Positions 37,262 through 47,830 of a stretch of DNA of 64,000 nucleotides are shown here, one piece after another. The notes under the pieces are model-generated. The model worked only from the letters and a program-made list of their open reading frames with translations, did no database searches and was not told the origin of the DNA. The position numbers and the translations under genes are program-made. Where the stretch lies: contig ML679954.1 in assembly GCA_007922225.1 (NCBI GenBank), forward strand, positions 22,899,003 to 22,963,002, written 5' to 3'. Source of the DNA: Emydura subglobosa (taxonomy: Eukaryota; Chordata; Testudines; Chelidae). How positions within the stretch are numbered: the stretch's first letter is position 1; each line of letters starts with the position of its first letter.

Positions 37262-37822
37262 TAATTATCTCTGAAGTTCTTCAGTCTTCTATGGTTCTGA
37301 CTAACCTAAATAAATTTGTGCCATCTGAAAATTTTTAGTAAATATATTAAGCAGCAAGACCTAGTAAGAAACCTTGAGTCTCCACTGGTCACATTTTGCC
37401 ATGAGGAAAATTGCTTATTCCTACACTTTCTTTTCTGTCTCCCAGCCAGTGTTTGATTCAAGACAGCAGTTTGCCTCTCATCCTGTGACTACTTAGTTTC
37501 TTCAGTAGCATCTTGTGCTGCACTCTGTTGAAGGCCTTTTGGACATCTTAATTTATGTCTATTGGTTCTCCTTCATCCACTATTTTGTTGTGACCCATTC
37601 AAAGAATTCTAAGGTTAATGAGAAACCATTTTACTTTGCAGAATCTGTTCTGGTTGGACTGTGATCTTCCAGATATTTTGTTATGTTTGTGATGATCAGT
37701 TCAACCAATTTACCAATTACAGATGTGAGGTCTTATAATTCCCTGGATCAGCCCTGTCCCTATTTTAAAATATGGGTACAACTTTTGCTATCTTGCAATT
37801 GCCTGGAACAGTGGCTGTTTGA
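37262..37822 (-). mobile_element. CR1-family LINE, RT region (continuation)
   Basis: The plus strand shows reversed CR1 RT text: 'gaaggccttttggacatctta' (motif A neighbourhood), 'ttcaaccaatttaccaattacagatgtgagg', read in parts, and 'ataattccctgga' then 'ttttgctatcttgcaattgcctgg'. This abuts, in CR1 coordinates, the copy at 34345-35265, so both pieces are probably one element on the same strand split by an insertion. Both pieces seem to include a version of the same 25-30 nt near the break, so the join is not clean. Confidence 0.7.
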
Positions 37823-38139
37823 AGTTCGTTTACTAAGCGAGGAGGCTGTTTTCTGCCCATTGGGGGTGACTGGGAGAGTATGTCTTGGAGGTATAGATCT
37901 GAAGGAGAAACTTGTTTAAAGAGTGTCCTGTGGAGAACTATTGAGGATCCTGAGGTGTAGCTCTCTGGATGGGGCCTTTTGAGAGATGGAACATGTATCA
38001 GAGAAGGTGTCCTGAGAGACAACACTGTGTGGATGTTTGTGGATCTGGTGGGAGTAGCAGATAGGATTTGAAGGGTTTCTTGCTTGTTGGGATGGTGGAT
38101 CCAAGGTATTTTTTGTTGAAGGGCAAGGATATCCCGGGG
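37823..38139 (-). other. Unassigned open segment next to Penelope fragment
   Basis: A minus-strand frame of 170 codons (37765-38277) stays open across this stretch. Its right part encodes Penelope text, and its left end runs into CR1. The middle is serine, proline and threonine-rich and matches nothing I recognise. It may be an unrecognised part of the rearranged retroelement. Confidence 0.35.
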
Positions 38140-38690
38140 AAAAAACTCCAGTGGAAACATCCATCCAAAACAAGGGAACCAGGTTTTGCATATGTTGTTT
38201 TGGCAGGGTCTGGTGCCTTTTTGTGTTAGTATGTCGCCCAACCTCTTCAAGCTCATCATCAGAAGCAAGCTCCCCACAGACCAGCTAACATCCCTGTATT
38301 AGGATAAAAAGGGGGACTGGCGGATTACAGATTGTTGTAATAAACCATAAAACCAGTGTCTTTATTAACGCTTTCAAAAGACGAGCCTGGGAGCTTAAAT
38401 TCATAACTTTGCTAGACACTAAAAATCACAATCTTAATGAAGACACTGGATTTATGGTTTATTACAACAATCTGTATTCCACTACTCCTCCTTTTTATTC
38501 TAATACAGGGGTGTTAACGGGCCACTTCACCTTGAATGGTCCCTTAGAATATGTGCTAACTACTTATACTAAACTCTCTATTCTTGTATTTAGCTGTGAC
38601 CCTCTCAGTACTTTTTCCAGATGTGAAGATCTCTGTGTAGCTTGAAAACTTGTGTCTCTCATCAACAAAAGTAGATCCATTAAAAGATAT
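38140..38690. mobile_element. Penelope-like element fragment, multiply inverted
   Basis: Four pieces of one Penelope-like 3' region alternate in orientation. 38140-38235 is antisense and encodes 'GTRPCQNN-CKT' on -. 38236-38284 is sense, 'NLFKLIIRSKLPTDQ'. 38291-38368 is antisense 3' sequence. 38369-38690 is sense: 'FKRRAWELKFITLLDT' then 'NEDTGFMVYYNNL', the C-terminus of the ORF after the GIY-YIG nuclease, with the 3' UTR to about 38690. The breaks at 38235/38236 and 38284 are adjacent positions in the intact ORF. The GIY-YIG catalytic core itself is not present. Confidence 0.8.
38291..38511. repeat. Inverted repeat with 78-bp arms
   Basis: The arms at 38291-38368 and 38434-38511 are reverse complements with roughly ten mismatches. 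The 65-nt loop holds Penelope coding sequence. It arises from the antisense-sense duplication of the Penelope 3' region. Confidence 0.85.
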
Positions 38691-40106
38691 TATCTCACCT
38701 ACATTGTGTGTCTGTATAGTCAGATAATCATCTAGATCTTTAGATTCTAATCTTAACTAAATGCTAGAATTTGGAATATTTAGATTTATTTAGATGTAAC
38801 TTTCAAATAATGGAACTGGTTTATTGCACACTCTTATATATAGTTTTGCTATAGTAATTCTAGGGATTTTTAATGCCTTGTTTAATCCTAGAAGCAGGAA
38901 ATGAAATTTTAGGGTTTTTTTTAACTGAATTTTCTTTAACTTTCTCTCCCTCTTCTTTTATTTCACACCATCCAGTTGCACAATTCAGCATGATATGTTT
39001 ATGCTCTCTGCAAGATGCACTATAATAAACACAATGTATGTAATTGGGATGCATTCCAGGGAAACTTCATAGAATTACTATATAAGGAGTGCGAGAGTTA
39101 GCCATTTTTAATCAGGTCCTTTGTGACTAATTTGGAAATCATAAATTTTGTCTCGACTAAGATGAATGTAATTAATACAGTGTTGTATTTTCCATATTTA
39201 GTTTTCTAGGAATTTTAGCTAAAAAATAAATAATTAAAAAAAAACCTGAAAGGAACATAGCACCTATTGCACTTCATATAACCTTGAGAATTGAGCCTAA
39301 CAGTTAAATGTCAAATTGTTGTATTACTGGGTCTTATTATCCTCCAACCATCACACATTTTTTAATTGACTTGATGTTTTGGAGATAAATGCCTTGGGTT
39401 ACATGTAACACAAAATATAGCACAACATAATGCGATTTCATAAAGGATCTTTTGTAATTGCTTATCACACACGGCTGTGCATGATAGATAGAAACAATAA
39501 AAGACTAAATGAAAAATATGTAAGCCAAACAGTATCATTAAAATGGTATTTTGACTGTTCCTGAAATGCTTTTTCTTGCAATATGTGCAGATCTGAACAC
39601 TGAGAAAGCATCAGCCTCTCAGATCTCTCTAGGAGTGCATTAGGAACTATGGGATGTAACTGATAAAGGGCTTGCCTTCCAAAGATTTAAGATTAATAGT
39701 GGGAATTTTAGGAAGACAAACAGCTGATTCAGAGAAAGAGCTAGTACATATGGAATAAAACACTCTTTAGATTGCCTGGAGCAAGGTCATCATATGATAA
39801 AAGTGAAATCTTAAATCTGACCTTGTGGCTTATTCTAAGCCAACATAAAGTACATAAATAAAATGAAAGTACCTCTTCTATTTAATGCAAGTAAGTTCAC
39901 ATGTGGCTTAGGTTCACACTATGTATATCAAGACTAGAGTCAGTTATATGAAAGGAGACTGAAATAAATATTTTGTTATGCACAATCTAAGTAATTACAA
40001 CTCAGGCTTTTAACATATTTTCCTGAACATTATGGCAATGAATTGTATACCCAGATTTCAAAAGTGGCCTTCTAACCTGCACACTCAAGATTTGAAAGTA
40101 TGCCAC
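38691..40106. other. No gene seen
   Basis: AT-rich unassigned sequence. Confidence 0.5.
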
Positions 40107-40690
40107 TGTTGGGATTCCCTCTGAGACCCTTTCTACTCGGCTTCCCAAAAATTCAGTTCAACTCTAGATTTCGTCATTCAGATATCTTTATTTGGCTACG
40201 CTGAATTGATCAGTTTCAAACACAAGGGGTGTTTGCAAGGTACATCACAGATCCCAATTTACACAGTAAACTCTTCCTTTGTGTACACGTACACATACAT
40301 TGCCTTACTATACATTATAGCTTGTGCTTTGGAATTGGCTTGGTCGCTTTGTCGGAACCAATCCCTGTACAGTATGCTCTGTCCATACTCTGTCCAGGCA
40401 CAGTCTACTTTTTACTTCATCTTACATTCCAAGCTTATCTTGTCCATTATAAATGGTAAGAAGGTGTTCCCCCTAATCTTAGCTTGTACAGACATCCTGT
40501 CTCTGGCCTAATGATCCATTTAGCTTCCCAATCATGCTTTCTGAGAAATATGGCCTCACCCATATTTAGTTACTCATGTCAACAAGGCCTACAACTGCAA
40601 GAGCCATCTGTTTTGTACATGGCTGCAGATATCAGGAAATCATCTGTGGAGCCAGCTTATAGTTGTTCTTTCCCACCCCCAAACAAAAGA
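40107..40690 (-). mobile_element. Possible LTR-like element
   Basis: The left edge reads 'tgttgggattccc', an LTR-type terminus. On the minus strand an AATAAA signal lies at 40187-40192, about 80 bp from that edge, and several CpG sites survive nearby. The opposite end and a target duplication could not be found, so boundaries are uncertain. Confidence 0.3.
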
Positions 40691-42509
40691 AAGCCCTTGG
40701 CATTATAAATAAAATATGCCATGTATCTGACTCCTCATTGTCAGTCCAATAGTCCAGTGCGTTTCCTGTATCCAGGGCTCAAATTGTGTCCCCAAGGTCT
40801 ATGTGCAGTTCTGCTCTGTCCCAGATAGAAGAAGACTGGTCCCACACTTCCTGAACTCTACAGAGGTAAAGGATGTGAGAGTGAGCAGATGTGGCATTGG
40901 AGCAAGAGTCCAGTGTACTGCCCATCATCTTCTCCCTCCCACACCAGCCCCACAGAGATTTCTTGCAGAAGATAATATGGAAATTACTTCTGTTACCCCA
41001 CTCTGTGCTGAGGAATTTACCCTTTAAAAGGGACCTGTGGAGCCAGGATGTAGGTCAAAGGGATCCTTAGGGCTGGTGCAGAGGCCCAGGCTCTCCACAT
41101 GGATGGCACTGCATTTGAGATGAATCCCTTCTTCAGGTATTCCAGGGTTCTGGAGGTAAAACCCTTTGTTTGATCCACAGGTGAATGGGGGATGGCAGTC
41201 AAACCCAATGTAACTAAAATCTCTCTGAAGGAAAACCCCATTGAATTCCTCCCCCTTCTCCCTTGTTCTGGCCTGCAAAGACTCTCCCCTACTAGTATTC
41301 TCCATGGGAGGATTTGCTATGGATCATGATGTCACAGAATGGTGCACATTCTGGAGTATCACAGTGGAACAGGAGTAAACTAGCATGACTTTGTACACTT
41401 TGGGGGAAAGTATATATTAGAATAACTTGTGCTGAACATCCTTCTTTCACCAACTGCAATCTGGGGCAATGAGCACATATTTCACTTATTTTCAAAATTA
41501 ACTCTTTGAAGGTCTCCTTTGGGAGGACCATTACATACACTCTTTTTTTTGTTGTTTGTATGTATTTTCTTGTATGCCATTGGTTGTAATGAGAAGGCTA
41601 GAAGCTTGATATTTTAGACAAATGTACATTTATTTTCTCCTTTGCAGAAAAGACTGAGTGAAATCACAGCTCTTGGGAGTATTTTAATGATTTTCTTCTC
41701 TATTCTGAGTGCAACAAAATGGTTTGCTTGGAGCTATAAATCTCCATAGTTTTATTTTATAGGACAATGTCTCTGCATGAGCTGTGCAATGTGCATCCTT
41801 TGTACCTGCCAACTGAGAGTTTCCAGAGCAGACAAACAATTATTGGAGCCCCCAGTCTAGTTGCTAAACTCAATGTCAACCTGAAAATGACTGCACCTGA
41901 CACTCAGATTAGGACTTTTATGATCCGTAGGCAGCAACTCTACCAAGAGGGCCAGAAAAGAACTTTGTGCTTTCAAGCCAATAGATGCTGTCTCAGCTGA
42001 ACGTCATTCTCTGCTTACAGGATTTTACATGCTGTCTTGCAATTTGTTGAAATTATCATTAAAATAGCCATTTGGAGTGAGTTGTGGAAATGTCCTAATT
42101 AGAAATGTACAAAACAATCATCCTGAAACTAGGTTAAAACTAGGCCAAGTATTGGACCCCGAGGGATTCTTTCAGGACCACACAAAATTGAGATCCAGAT
42201 TCATGGCCCTCTCTCCAAAGTCTGTTTGGCCAGCTGTACTGAGGAGTCATCTGGGGCTCCCTCTTTCCCATAAATTCAGACTTCTACCTTTTCAACACCC
42301 CATCTTTCTCTCCTTCCACCAGGAAACAAACAAGCTTCCCCTGCCTATTTCCCAAACTGGATCTCTGCCTCCAGTTATTCAAATCCCCCACTTTCACCAT
42401 CTACTGTTTGCTCTTTTCTAGAGAATAGGCAGGAGATTCTTAGCCCTTGGCTTAATGGTTATCCAGCAAAATGTGTTGATTTTGGCAGAATTTATCAAGG
42501 TTCATGTAG
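40691..42509. other. No gene supported
   Basis: Positions 40780-41310 are more GC-rich, with minus-strand frames of up to 93 codons. 41767-42000 has a 77-codon plus frame ending in 'cttacag' sequence beyond its stop. No homology is recognised for either. Unassigned repeats are possible. Confidence 0.4.
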
Positions 42510-42558
42510 TTTCACTTTGAGTCTTCAGACTTGCACAAACGTGAAACTCAAAGTGAAA
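42510..42558. repeat. Perfect short hairpin
   Basis: 13-nt arms 'tttcactttgagt' (42510-42522) and 'actcaaagtgaaa' (42546-42558) pair exactly around a 23-nt loop. It is probably the centre of a foldback element. Confidence 0.8.
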
Positions 42559-42889
42559 ATGGAAAAAAAAGATCCTCATACTTTGTAATACAAATCTGCC
42601 ATTTTGGTTTGCCAAAGTCCCTCTAAACTCAAACAGATGAGGTTAGTACACTTCTTACTTTGGCTTGGGTCATTTTTGGCAGTAATTTTCAGCATTTTAA
42701 AATGCCATCAGTTTTATATTCAATTTTGAAAGTATGAAGAAGATGAAACAATATTCCAAAAATGTGAACTGTGAACTAAATTCAGAGCTGCCTGACATGA
42801 AATCCTGGAACTCCACTGAAGTCGCAGTAGAATTTGACCCTATGTTTTAGGTTTGGTACAAAACAAATGTTCAACTGGTCTAATCAGAT

Positions 42890-42981
42890 GGCTGGGATTT
42901 TCAAAGAATCCTAAAGGAGTTAGGTACCCAGTCCTGTTGAATGTCAGAGGGTGACTGTCTTAGACTTTGAATATCCCAGCC
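42890..42981. mobile_element. Foldback (MITE-like) element
   Basis: Ends 'ggctgggattttcaaag' and 'ctttgaatatcccagcc' are inverted partners. 'gagttaggtacccag' and 'gtgactgtcttag' are the worn inner arms around a 'gttgaatgtcag' core. Confidence 0.75.
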
Positions 42982-43239
42982 CTAGTAGTGCAGCTGTATA
43001 TTATCTAATTCCAAATTTATATGTTTATAAATAGTCCAGTTACGGGGGGAAAAACTTCAGCCCATGAATATGCTTTCTCATTATACCAGAAAGGATTAGC
43101 CATTTAAATGGTCAAATTAAAGAAAGTTTGATAACATGCCCACTCTGTGGTTCATAAATTCACTCACTCAGAGACCTTTGTTTAATAATATTTTTTTAAT
43201 GTATTGGTTTATAGAGCAGTACCAAAGAATGAAAACAAT

Positions 43240-43465
43240 TTGGTGATTCAAGCACAAGACTCGGAGTCAAGAGAACTGTTCTCCTCTTCAGGCTCTGACT
43301 TGCTGTGTGAACTTGGGAAAGTCATGCATTCTCCCTTCAAATATAAAATGGAGAGAACACAATGTCCCTACCTCATAGGAATGTTGTGAGGCTAACTGCA
43401 TTAAGGTTTGTGAAGCAGTTTGAGATCCTCAGATAGAAAGTGCTGTAGAGTGCAAAGCAGCATTG
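43240..43465 (+). mobile_element. MIR SINE, nearly full length
   Basis: A 5' tRNA-like part with 'gactcggagtcaagagaact', the core 'cttgctgtgtgaacttggg', the 'ctacctcataggaatgttgtgaggc' region and the 'gcagtttgagatcctcag' 3' part occur in MIR order. Confidence 0.88.
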
Positions 43466-43762
43466 TTTATTATAATAGATAGAACTGAATGATGAAGACA
43501 CTAATGCCATCTAATCAATAAATCTGTCTCCTTGTTAGGGTGACATAAACACAATACTTTCCATCAGGTATACGCTTCCCTATATGAATCAAACACTTTT
43601 ATTATAGTGTTCTATGCTATCTATCAGTCTGACTCTCTGGCCTTGACTGCCAAGTACAAAATGCCTGCTGCTGCTTAGGGCTGTCACCTAACAGGAATCT
43701 GCTCTTAGTTTTAGAGTAATAGGCTGTCACCAGAACACATACAATAATTATCACAAACAATT

Positions 43763-43839
43763 AGGACTAAATTCTGTGCTGACATGCACCCCATGATGTC
43801 AGTGGAGTTGCACAGGTTGTAGGCACAGAATTTGGGCCT
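43763..43839. mobile_element. Short foldback element
   Basis: Arms 'aggactaaattctgtgct' and 'ggcacagaatttgggcct' pair almost throughout. The core has 'gatgtcagtggagttgcac'. Confidence 0.75.
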
Positions 43840-44336
43840 TCATTCATTATCATGACATTGTAGCTAAAAGATATATGTAGAATCTTCCTATGAAACTCAT
43901 TAAGTTTATTAGCAAGTTAGAACACTGAGCACAGATAACTTGCAACGTGGAATAGTCTTTACCTTATTAATAGTCAGTTTCTTTTTTTAATGTACTCATT
44001 CCTTTTATAGAGCTGGAAGCTCAAACACAGCAGAATTATGGTTAGAAATGGCCAAACAATGCAAAAATGTATGAGCAAAGAGCTTAGATTTGATTTACTC
44101 CAATTCACAGTGATACTTTATTATTATTTATTTGTATTATTGTGTCAGTTAGGAGCCCTAATCATGGACCAGGACCCTACTGTGCTAGGTGCTGTACAAA
44201 TATAGAACAGAAAACTCATCCCTGCCCCAAAGAGTTTACATTAAAAGTCTGACAAGAGAAGACAGATGGATACAGGTGGAGTGCTTGTGGGGGGGAGTAC
44301 AAGGAAAGAGTGAGACAATATTGATAGGCTGTGGTC

Positions 44337-45032
44337 TCAGCATAGCAGCAGCCTAACCAATGTGAAGCTTTTTGTTGGCATCATGGAAAAGGAAAGTTTG
44401 AAGAAAGAATTTGCAGATGGATAATGAGGTAGCTTTGTGGATGTTTTCAGGGAGCTCCTCCCAAGCATGAGAGGCAGCATGGAAGAAAGCATGAAGGGGC
44501 TTGTTTGAAAATGTAAAAAGTAGGTGATGGAGGCTGGCCAATCAGAGGTGAGAGTCGAGCTTTCAGTTCTGAATGAGAGACAGGCTGTGAAGGGCCTTGA
44601 AACTGAAGACAAGTAGCTTATGTTTGGTGCAGTAGAGAAGAGGGAGGCAGTGAAGGGCTGCAAAGAGACGGTTGTTAGCAGCAGCTTGCTGAATGGATAT
44701 GAATGGACAAGATTGCATTTGTCAAAGCTAGAAAGAGGGATGTTACAGTAACTGAGATGATGAGATCCTGGGTTGAGAGTTTTACCTGTCTGGATGGATA
44801 TGAGAGGTTCTGTCATAGAAATATTATGCAGAAAGAATCTGCAAGACTTAGACACAACCTGGCTTTGAGGCCCTAGAGAGGGGTCTGAGTAAAAAATTAC
44901 TCCCAGCTTATGGGCCTGAGTGACAGGCAGGAGGCAGTGTTGTGCACAGTGATCAAAAAAGGAGGTAGCAGGAATGATTAAGAGCTCTGTTTTAGCCATG
45001 TTTAGATTGCCCTGCTTGCTAGACATCCACAA
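44337..45032 (-). pseudogene. L2-like RT C-terminal ORF remnant
   Basis: At 231 codons this is the longest open frame in the window. The first 70 residues align with the post-YADD part of L2-type RT (wMSs...LNmaKTELLiIP; vtqahkLGVIFysD; vsKSCRFFLHNIs). The rest follows the thumb/C-terminal region but with insertions and losses relative to the family. It is not a cellular gene. Confidence 0.8.
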
Positions 45033-45669
45033 GGAGATGTCAGAGAGAAGCTGAGATTTTAGTTTAGGCAGAAGATGACAGGTCTGGAATAGAGAGGTGA
45101 ATCATGAGTCATCAGCATAGAGATGATAGTAGAACTTGTGTTTATGGGTGAGATTACTTAAGGATAATGTGAGAAATGAAGGGGAGCAAGGACAGACCCC
45201 ACTGAAATTCCGTACAGAAAGCTGGAGAGGGTATGAGAACCGTCTTCCAAAGGACCGACTGAAGAAACAATTAGAAAGGCAGGATACGAACCAGGAGAGG
45301 ACAGAATCATGGAAGCCAAGCAAGGACAAGATTTCAAGAACAAGGGCATGGTTGACTGTGTTAAAGGTGGCTGATAACTGAAGAGGGATGAAGATGGAGG
45401 ACTGGTTCTGAAATTAGGCTAAGAAGAAGTTGTTAGAGATTTTGACGAGTGGTTTCAATTGAGTGCAAGGGTCAGAACTCAGATAGGAAGGGACCTAGGA
45501 TGGAATTGGAGGAGAGGAACTCCAGACAGTGATTATAAACACTGTATTCAATGAGCTTAGAGATGAAAGGGAGAAGGGAAGTGGGGTAGTAGTTGGAGAG
45601 GCTAATTGTGTCAAGTGTGGTGTTTTTTAAGATGTTTATATTGTGAGGGGAAAGAGCCAGAGGAGAGTT

Positions 45670-45936
45670 AGGGTTTGTCTATACAAGAGTTAGTGCTCGG
45701 CAAGCTGGGGTGTAAATTTACCTCACACTCGCCTTCCATGCACTAATTGTCTATGTGACATGCACCAAAAGTTCCTTGTGTGCTTCAATCTACTCCCATT
45801 TCAAAGCAGGGTATATAGATCAAAGCACAAAAGGAACTTTTAGTGTGTGCCATCACACAGCACCATACACAGTGTGTAGCAGACTAGATTTACACTCCAG
45901 TTTGTCACGCACTTGTGGTTTGTACAGACAAGCCCT
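45670..45936. mobile_element. MITE with 17-bp terminal inverted repeats
   Basis: The left end 'agggtttgtctatacaa' and the reverse complement of the right end 'agggcttgtctgtacaa' match at 15 of 17 positions. Inner palindromic arms carry 'gtgcatg' and 'aaaagttcc'/'ggaacttttagtg' pairs. Flanking 8-mers 'ggagagtt' and 'gaaagatt' differ only by A/G changes and could be a worn 8-bp target duplication, which would fit hAT. It has no coding capacity. Confidence 0.8.
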
Positions 45937-46735
45937 GAAAGATTAAGGAGATGAATACAGAAAGGGATGAAAGTAGGGAAGAGAGAGATCATGGGATGGG
46001 ATGGGATGGGGAGAGCAGGTAAGAAACATCTGTTTCTGTGACTGGGCAGGAGGAGGAGAGAGTTGTGGGAGGGAAGGAAAGATGAGCTGAGTGGAAGGAG
46101 AAGATCAAGTCATATTTTGTTATTTTTTTCTTTAAAGAAATTTGCAAGGTCCTATATAGAGAGAGGAATAGAGGAAGGAGGAGGGGAAGGTTTGAGGAGT
46201 GAGTCAAAAAGGGCGAAAAGGCAGTTGGGATTGCAATCATGAGATTCAACTGAGTTGGAGTAAATTTACTTAGCCAGGAAGATGGCAGAAATGAAAGAGG
46301 AGAAAATGAATTTGTAATGGAGGAAGTCAGACTCTGCAGCATGAGAGGAGGAAGTGATGTGGGGCTGACCTAGGACTGAGCAATTGAAGTGTGAACCTTG
46401 TGATGGGGGAAAGGGGCAAAAAAGTCATGGGTTGAGGACAGTGAGGAATGGATAGAATTTGCAACCATATCAATGGAAGAAAGGGAAAAGAGGGCTGAGA
46501 GCATATGAGAAGATATCAACTCTGATGGACTGGAAGACACAAAAAGGCCAAGTGACAGGAGGTGTGGGTGTCGTAGTGGAGGGGCTGCTGGGTGATGTTG
46601 AAGATACCAGGTGATGGTCAGAGAGGGGAAACTCAGCAACAGAGAGGTCAGAGAGAAAGGTGTGCTTGGTGAAGACCAAGTCAAATGAATGGCCCTTTTG
46701 GTGAGTGGGAGTGTTGAAACAAGGCTGCATGCTAT

Positions 46736-47457
46736 TTGTTGTTTAAAAATGTTTAGATAACTGGCAGTTATTCATAAAAATGTTTGCAAAACCAAAAGTT
46801 TTATATATCCTTATAGGAGGTGCATAATTACTTATTCACCATTTGTGCTTTCTTTGTTTGTTGTTACACTAAACATTGATTTATTATGATTATTGCTCCT
46901 AATAGATAATGTGCAGATAAACTCAGAGGTGGTCTGTTTTTCTTTTTATCTGATTCTATTACAGAGGAGAACTGAGACCCGTACTGATTACATTGGCCTA
47001 GTATACATCATGGGGTGACTGCCACTCTAGGAAAATTAACCCACACCTCAGTCCCATGATCTCTTAAGGGATTATGTCCAATGCTGAGTGCTAACTGTTG
47101 AGTGATGAATTAAACACCTTTCATGCTATGTGAAGAATCACAAACAAGTTTGTTATACTTTGGAGGTGAAAAAAATAGAACCCTGAAACACAAATGTAGC
47201 AGCAAGCCTCACACTTAGCTTAGTGTTGCTTGATGATAGAAAACGTGGTATGCAGTAAAATTTCTAGCTGCAGAAGTACTGTAGATGGAAAGGTTTGTTT
47301 GTTTTGTTGGGACCTTGTTTAATTGGAAATGTTGAACAAATGTGAGAAAAATAAATGTGCTCCAGTTGCAATAAGGAAATCCAGGGCATGTGAGAAAATG
47401 TTTCATATAATTAGAGGGGTTTAATGCTTTTCATCCCGCTGATAATTAAGGACCTTT
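46736..47457. other. No gene seen
   Basis: AT-rich unassigned sequence. Confidence 0.5.
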
Positions 47458-47526
47458 GGTGAAATTCTGGACCCATTGAAGTCAATGGGAGTTTTGCCAT
47501 TGACGTCAATGGACCAGGTTTTCACC
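47458..47526. mobile_element. Short foldback element, well preserved
   Basis: Arms 'ggtgaaattctgg' and 'ccaggttttcacc' enclose 'cccattgaagtcaatggg' and 'ccattgacgtcaatgg'. Each of these inner words is itself palindromic. Confidence 0.8.
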
Positions 47527-47599
47527 ACTTGAAGTCAGTTCTTATGCTTTCTTTTGTGGGATGTAAAGTAGAAAAGAGGATGGTGTTTTGGGGAAGGCA

Positions 47600-47830
47600 C
47601 TGTAACAAAAGATTTGGCTACAGTTCCTGATTCTGATACAGTTCCTAATCTCTTTGTGTCTCAGTTCCCCATCTGTACAGGGGGAGAATAATAAATCTTC
47701 TCCTGTCTCCAGCATTGCCAACCCACAAAATTGGCTTCATTGTTTCTTATGTATTTGTGCGGTGCTTAGTACAACAGGGCCCAGATCTCAGCTGGGGTGT
47801 CTAGACACTTAGAAGGAAAGAAAATAAGAT
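47600..47830 (+). mobile_element. MIR-type SINE with L2-like 3' tail
   Basis: 'gtgtctcagttccccatctgt' is the MIR core. The end 'gtgcggtgcttagtacaacagggcccag' followed by 'ctggggtgtctagacac' resembles the L2 3' tail, which MIR-type SINEs share with their L2 partner. Confidence 0.75.

Larger units (their letters stand above)
44110..46735 (-). mobile_element. L2-like LINE, about 2.6 kb
   Basis: On -, the order is endonuclease end, RT, post-RT, 3' tail. The frame at 46470-46730 has 'FDLVFTKHT' and 'FPLSDHHLV', the endonuclease C-terminus with its SDH motif. 45102-45329 covers 'LGFHDSVLSWF' to 'HLYADDS', with the catalytic YADD at 45108-45119. 44337-45032 covers 'LNMAKTELLIIP', 'HKLGVIF' and 'SCRFFLHNIS'. 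The 3' end at 44110-44240 is the conserved L2 tail. Frameshifts and stops separate the frames, so it is inactive. The RT motif B region is degraded. A MITE sits inside at 45670-45936. Confidence 0.85.

Noticed and set aside
41767..42000. 77-codon plus frame as a possible exon
   Set aside because: It contains no known domain and lacks convincing splice sites at both ends.
44337..45032. Longest open frame (231 codons) as a cellular gene
   Set aside because: Its N-terminal part reads as L2-type reverse transcriptase and the flanks are the rest of that LINE.
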